Of a stretch of 64,000 nt of DNA, positions 60,684 to 64,000 are shown piece after piece. The DNA lies in contig NZ_FOFA01000007.1 of the NCBI RefSeq assembly GCF_900110855.1, forward strand, positions 229,077 through 293,076, read 5' to 3'. The notes beneath the pieces are model-generated. The model had not been told where the DNA came from, ran no database searches, and saw only the letters and a program-made list of their open reading frames with translations. The translations under genes and the position numbers were made by a program. Each line of letters begins with the position of its first letter. Within the stretch, counting starts at the first letter, position 1. The DNA comes from Microlunatus flavus (GTDB lineage: Bacteria; Actinomycetota; Actinomycetes; Propionibacteriales; Propionibacteriaceae).

Positions 60684-61825
60684 CCGGCCCCCAGGCGGGC
60701 GCGGATCTCGGCGACGACGCCGGGGAGCACGTCGAGGAACGCCTCCACCTGCACCTCCGTCGTGGTCCGCGTGAGGCCCAGGCGCACGTTCCCGTGGGTG
60801 AGCGCGCCCATCGCCGCCAGCACGTGGGAGGGGTGCTCGCTGCTGGCGCTGCACGCCGAGCCGCTCGCGACCGCGAAGCCCGCACGGTCCAGCTCGAGCG
60901 TGAGCGCCTCCCCGTCGACGTAGAGCGCGGAGAAGGTCAGCAGGTGGGGGACCCGCTCGACCGGGTCGCCCACGACGTCGACGTCGGGCACGCGGACGGC
61001 GACCTCCTGCCGCAGCCGGTCGACGAGCCGGCGCTGGCGCTCCGCGACCTCGGCGCGCTCGCCCGCCGCCGCGTCGAGCGCCGCCGCCGCCGCCCAGGCC
61101 GCGGGGACGTCGATGACGCCGGGCCAGCGCCCCTGCTGGTAGTCGTCGGACGGGTAGGGGGCCCGCCAGCGGGTGCCTCGGCGCACGACCATGAAGCCGA
61201 CCGAGGCGGGTCCGCCGAACGCTCCCGCCCAGCCGACCAGCACCGACCAGGCCCCGAGGTCGGTGGTGTCGAGCCGACTCAGAGCCGTGGTCGCGTCCAG
61301 CACCAGCGGGACGCCCGCGGCCCGGCAGGCCTCGGCCGCCGCGGCGTACGGCTGCAGCGTGCCGACCTCGTGGTTGGCGACCTGCAGGCAGGCCAGCGCG
61401 ACCCCGGGTCGTGCCACCGCCTCCGACCAGGCCCCGAGGTCCAGGCGGCCGAGGGCGTCGACGCCGACCACCACGTGCTCGCCACCGGCGGCGGCCGCCG
61501 CCAGGACGGCCGAGTGCTCGACCGCCGAGGTGACGACCGTGGTCCCGACCCGGCGCCGTCCGCGTGCCAGCCCGGCCACCGCGGCCTGGGCCGTGGGCGC
61601 CAGCGGGCCGGTGACGACGACCTCGTCGGGACGGGCCCCGACGTGGGCTGCGACACGTTCGCGGACGCTGTCGAGGGCCTGGGCGGCGAGCCGCCCGGCA
61701 CGGTGCAGCCGGAGCGGGTCGCCCCAGCCCGAGGAGGCGGCAACCTGCCACGCCGCGAGCGCGTCCGGGAGCACCGGCTCACCGGAAGAAGAGTCGAGGA
61801 AGACCTGCGCGCCCCCCTCCGCCAC
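60680..61825 (-). CDS. Cysteine desulfurase homologue lacking the PLP lysine
   Basis: 381-residue fold-type I protein of the NifS/IscS family. Retained: PLP-stacking His104 (AVEHSAVL), Asp177 (LVLDATT), and the catalytic loop Cys325 (SGSACSASSEHPSHVLAAMG). Lost: the Schiff-base Lys (HKxxGP in IscS) reads GAFGGP, with Ala202; the GATE phosphate loop reads GPLAPT. GTG start at 61825. Co-translated with TusA and divergent from ctaC. Ordinary PLP-dependent desulfuration looks impossible unless the alignment is shifted. Confidence 0.85.
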   Translation of the reverse strand: MAEGGAQVFLDSSSGEPVLPDALAAWQVAASSGWGDPLRLHRAGRLAAQALDSVRERVAAHVGARPDEVVVTGPLAPTAQAAVAGLARGRRRVGTTVVTSAVEHSAVLAAAAAGGEHVVVGVDALGRLDLGAWSEAVARPGVALACLQVANHEVGTLQPYAAAAEACRAAGVPLVLDATTALSRLDTTDLGAWSVLVGWAGAFGGPASVGFMVVRRGTRWRAPYPSDDYQQGRWPGVIDVPAAWAAAAALDAAAGERAEVAERQRRLVDRLRQEVAVRVPDVDVVGDPVERVPHLLTFSALYVDGEALTLELDRAGFAVASGSACSASSEHPSHVLAAMGALTHGNVRLGLTRTTTEVQVEAFLDVLPGVVAEIRARLGAG

Positions 61826-62030
61826 ACGGGCACGATAACGCCCGGGCAGGCGCTGAGGGGTGTCGGTCTCCTGCGTTAGTGTGAGGCAGCAAGACCCGAC
61901 CGCAGGCGGCTCATCCGCCACCTGCGTCACAGGCTGCCCGGCGGGTGGACCGACGGGCACGCAGAGCGTTCGACGCACGAGTGACGTGGTCGCCCCCGCC
62001 CCCGCGGGAACGACCCGAGGAGAGGCACAG

Positions 62031-62918
62031 GTGGGTGTGAGCAGGCAACGGGCGCGAAGGGTCGGTCTCCGCGCCGCGGTGGCACTGTGCGGGGTCGCCC
62101 TCACACTGCTGGCGGGGTGCTCGGCCGAGACCACGGGTCAGCTCAAGCGGCTCGGGCTGCCGGTGGCGGCCACGGAGCAGGCGCCGGCGATCGGCAACCT
62201 CTGGATCGGCACCTGGATCGCCGCCGGCTCGATCGGCATCGCGGTCTGGGGCCTCATCGGGTGGGCCGCGCTGCGCTACAAGAGCGACCACAACGAGATG
62301 CCGCGGCAGAACCGCTACAACCTGCCGATGGAGATCTTCTACACGGTGGCGCCGTTCGTCGTCATCGGCGTGCTCTTCTACTACACGATCCTGGCGCAGG
62401 ACGTGGTCCAGAAGAACCCGGACCCCGACCTCACGGTCGACGTGGTCGGGCAGAAGTGGTCCTGGACCTTCAACTACGAGTCGGCCGACGTGCCGGGCGT
62501 GGGCACCGACGTGTACGAGTCCGGGACGATCAACGTCGCCCCCACGCTCTACCTGCCGGTGAACAAGACCGTGCGCTTCAACCTGTCGTCGCCCGACGTG
62601 AACCACTCGTTCTGGGTGCCGTCCTTCTACGAGAAGATGGACGTCATCCCGGGTCGTGACAACCACTTCACCGTCACCCCCAACCGCGAGGGCGTCTACG
62701 CCGGCAAGTGCGCCGAGCTGTGCGGCACCTACCACTTCGCGATGCGCTTCGAGGTCCACGTCGTGAGCGAGCAGGAGTACGCGGCCCACCTCAAGACGCT
62801 CGTCGACCGCGGTCAGACCGGCACCGCCAAGGGTGCGGCGATTCCCAACCCGGTGGGGGAGCCCGGCAACACGGGCAACCCGGACGCGCCGGCCGTCGTG
62901 CAGGGAGGGACGCGATGA
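62031..62918 (+). CDS. ctaC: Cytochrome c oxidase subunit II
   Basis: Subunit II of the aa3-type oxidase, carrying the CuA centre that accepts electrons from cytochrome c. 295 residues from the GTG at 62031, which has a GAGGAGAGG site. Lipobox LTLLAGC (Cys30), two membrane helices (about 57-83 and 101-123), and CuA ligands His192, Cys227, Glu229, Cys231, His235 and Met238 ([12 protein letters not shown]). The first codon of ctaD overlaps its stop (ATGA). Confidence 0.96.
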   Translation: MGVSRQRARRVGLRAAVALCGVALTLLAGCSAETTGQLKRLGLPVAATEQAPAIGNLWIGTWIAAGSIGIAVWGLIGWAALRYKSDHNEMPRQNRYNLPMEIFYTVAPFVVIGVLFYYTILAQDVVQKNPDPDLTVDVVGQKWSWTFNYESADVPGVGTDVYESGTINVAPTLYLPVNKTVRFNLSSPDVNHSFWVPSFYEKMDVIPGRDNHFTVTPNREGVYAGKCAELCGTYHFAMRFEVHVVSEQEYAAHLKTLVDRGQTGTAKGAAIPNPVGEPGNTGNPDAPAVVQGGTR

Positions 62919-64000
62919 CGACGCTCCAGCGCACGGCGACCGAGGTCGCGCTGCCGCGCAGGCAGCTGGGCACGATCTCGTGGAAGTGGATGGTGACGAC
63001 CGATCACAAGGTGATCGGGAACTTGTACTTCGTGACGACGATGTTGTTCTTCTTCTTCGGCGGCATCCTGGCGTTGGGGATCCGGGCGGAGCTGGCGTTC
63101 CCGGGGATGCAGTACATGAGCTACGAGACGTACAACCAGTTCTTCACGATGCACGGCACGATCATGTTGTCGTTGTTCGCGACGCCGTTGTTCGCGGGGT
63201 TTGCGAACGCGATCATGCCGTTGCAGATCGGTTCGCCTGATGTGGCGTTCCCGCGGTTGAACATGCTGACCTACTGGCTGTTCCTGTTCGGTGGTCTGGT
63301 GACGGTGTCGGGGTTCTTGTCGCCGTCGGGTCCGGCGAGCTTCGGCTGGTTCGCGTACGCGCCGTTGTCGGATGCGGTGAACTCGCCCGGGGTGGGTGGG
63401 GACTTGTGGATCATGGGCCTGTACATGGCCGGGCTCGGCACGATCCTGGGTGCGGTGAACTTCATCACCACGATCCTGACGATGCGGGCGCCGGGGATGA
63501 CGATGTTCCGGATGCCGATCTTCACGTGGAACATCTTGGTCACGACCATCTTGGTGCTGATCGCGTTCCCGATCCTGGCGGCGGCGCTGCTGGTGCTGGA
63601 GGCGGACCGCAAGCTCGGGGCGCACGTGTTCGACGCCGGCAACGGCGGTCCGATCTTGTGGCAGCACCTGTTCTGGTTCTTCGGCCATCCTGAGGTGTAC
63701 ATCATCGCGTTGCCGTTCTTCGGCATCATCACCGAGATCCTCCCGGTGTTCTCGCGCAAGCCGATCTTCGGTTACGTGGGTCTGGTCGGGGCGACGTTGA
63801 GCATCGCGGCCTTGTCGGTGGCGGTGTGGGCGCACCACATGTACGTGACGGGTGCGGTGAACCTGCCGTTCTTCAGCTTCATGACGTTTTTGATCGCGGT
63901 GCCGACGGGGGTGAAGTTCTTCAACTGGATCGGCACGATGTGGGGTGGCAACATCGCGATGCGGACGCCGATGTTGTGGGCGGTCGGCTTCTTGGTGACG
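62915..64000 (+). CDS. ctaD: Cytochrome c oxidase subunit I (partial)
   Basis: Catalytic subunit holding heme a and the heme a3-CuB site. The first 362 residues are present; the gene is cut by the right edge. [15 protein letters not shown] opens the first helix; [13 protein letters not shown] (heme a His), [22 protein letters not shown] (CuB His and the cross-linked Tyr) and [10 protein letters not shown] (CuB His pair) are intact. Codon use differs from neighbours, with about 20 TTG leucines where the flanking genes use almost none. Confidence 0.97.
   Translation, partial: MTTLQRTATEVALPRRQLGTISWKWMVTTDHKVIGNLYFVTTMLFFFFGGILALGIRAELAFPGMQYMSYETYNQFFTMHGTIMLSLFATPLFAGFANAIMPLQIGSPDVAFPRLNMLTYWLFLFGGLVTVSGFLSPSGPASFGWFAYAPLSDAVNSPGVGGDLWIMGLYMAGLGTILGAVNFITTILTMRAPGMTMFRMPIFTWNILVTTILVLIAFPILAAALLVLEADRKLGAHVFDAGNGGPILWQHLFWFFGHPEVYIIALPFFGIITEILPVFSRKPIFGYVGLVGATLSIAALSVAVWAHHMYVTGAVNLPFFSFMTFLIAVPTGVKFFNWIGTMWGGNIAMRTPMLWAVGFLVT

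Noticed and set aside
60100..60885. Minus-strand open frame across the tusA region
   Set aside because: Arg/Pro/Ala-rich shadow over the gap and in the wrong frame for TusA.
1..64000. Prophage, transposase, tRNA or rRNA genes
   Set aside because: None could be recognised on either strand.

Overview
The window is a chromosomal segment of a very GC-rich actinobacterium. The evidence is mshA (mycothiol synthesis) and a mycothiol-type maleylpyruvate isomerase, the glnA/glnE/glnA2 set, families largely confined to actinobacteria (DUF2510, DUF3043, DUF4191, DUF5302), many GTG starts, leaderless promoters of the form TAnnnT-N6/7-start, and a 6C RNA. Gene order (gcvT, pepA, lpd, sucB, TIGR01777 reductase, lipB, lipA, DUF4191, RDD, glnA, glnE, glnA2, with nadA, pspA and ctaC-ctaD further along) is the conserved actinobacterial core neighbourhood. 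A Propionibacteriales-type organism is plausible but not proven. I see no phage, IS element, CRISPR array, tRNA or rRNA.

1-20 kb: a sulfate ABC importer (permease cut by the left edge, and sbp), small housekeeping proteins, glutamine-dependent NAD synthetase, an amidohydrolase divergent from glnA2 across a perfect 24-bp palindrome, the glutamine synthetase adenylyltransferase glnE, mshA, and a ugpA-ugpE-ugpB glycerol-3-phosphate-type import operon preceded by a leaderless micro-ORF. An apparently free-standing structured RNA lies antisense just after ugpB.

20-33 kb: glnA1 with a three-half-site GlnR operator, RDD and YdeI proteins, an ABC-F/kynureninase pair, DUF4191-lipA, an ABC-2 exporter sitting between lipA and lipB, and lipB. 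Intergenic gaps here carry a palindromic repeat family (core CTGAGCCTGTCGAAGG), in places as 36-bp or 28-bp tandem arrays.

33-51 kb: a large secreted BNR-repeat protein; the 2-oxoacid dehydrogenase E2 (two lipoyl domains) and E3, which are clients of lipA/lipB; pepA followed by a 6C RNA; gcvT; a TetR/reductase divergon with twin operators; DUF3043; pspA-pspAA; and nadA with a leaderless promoter.

51-64 kb: a small exopolysaccharide locus (GT4, O-antigen-ligase-type polymerase, a glycosyltransferase fused to a pyruvyltransferase, and a convergent flippase whose 3' end overlaps the fusion by 118 bp). Then comes a group next to cytochrome oxidase: a degenerate glycerate-kinase homologue, an ErpA-type Fe-S carrier, TusA, and a cysteine-desulfurase homologue that keeps the catalytic-loop Cys but lacks the PLP lysine, followed by ctaC and ctaD (cut by the right edge). 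This sulfur/iron group is the most unusual set of genes in the window.
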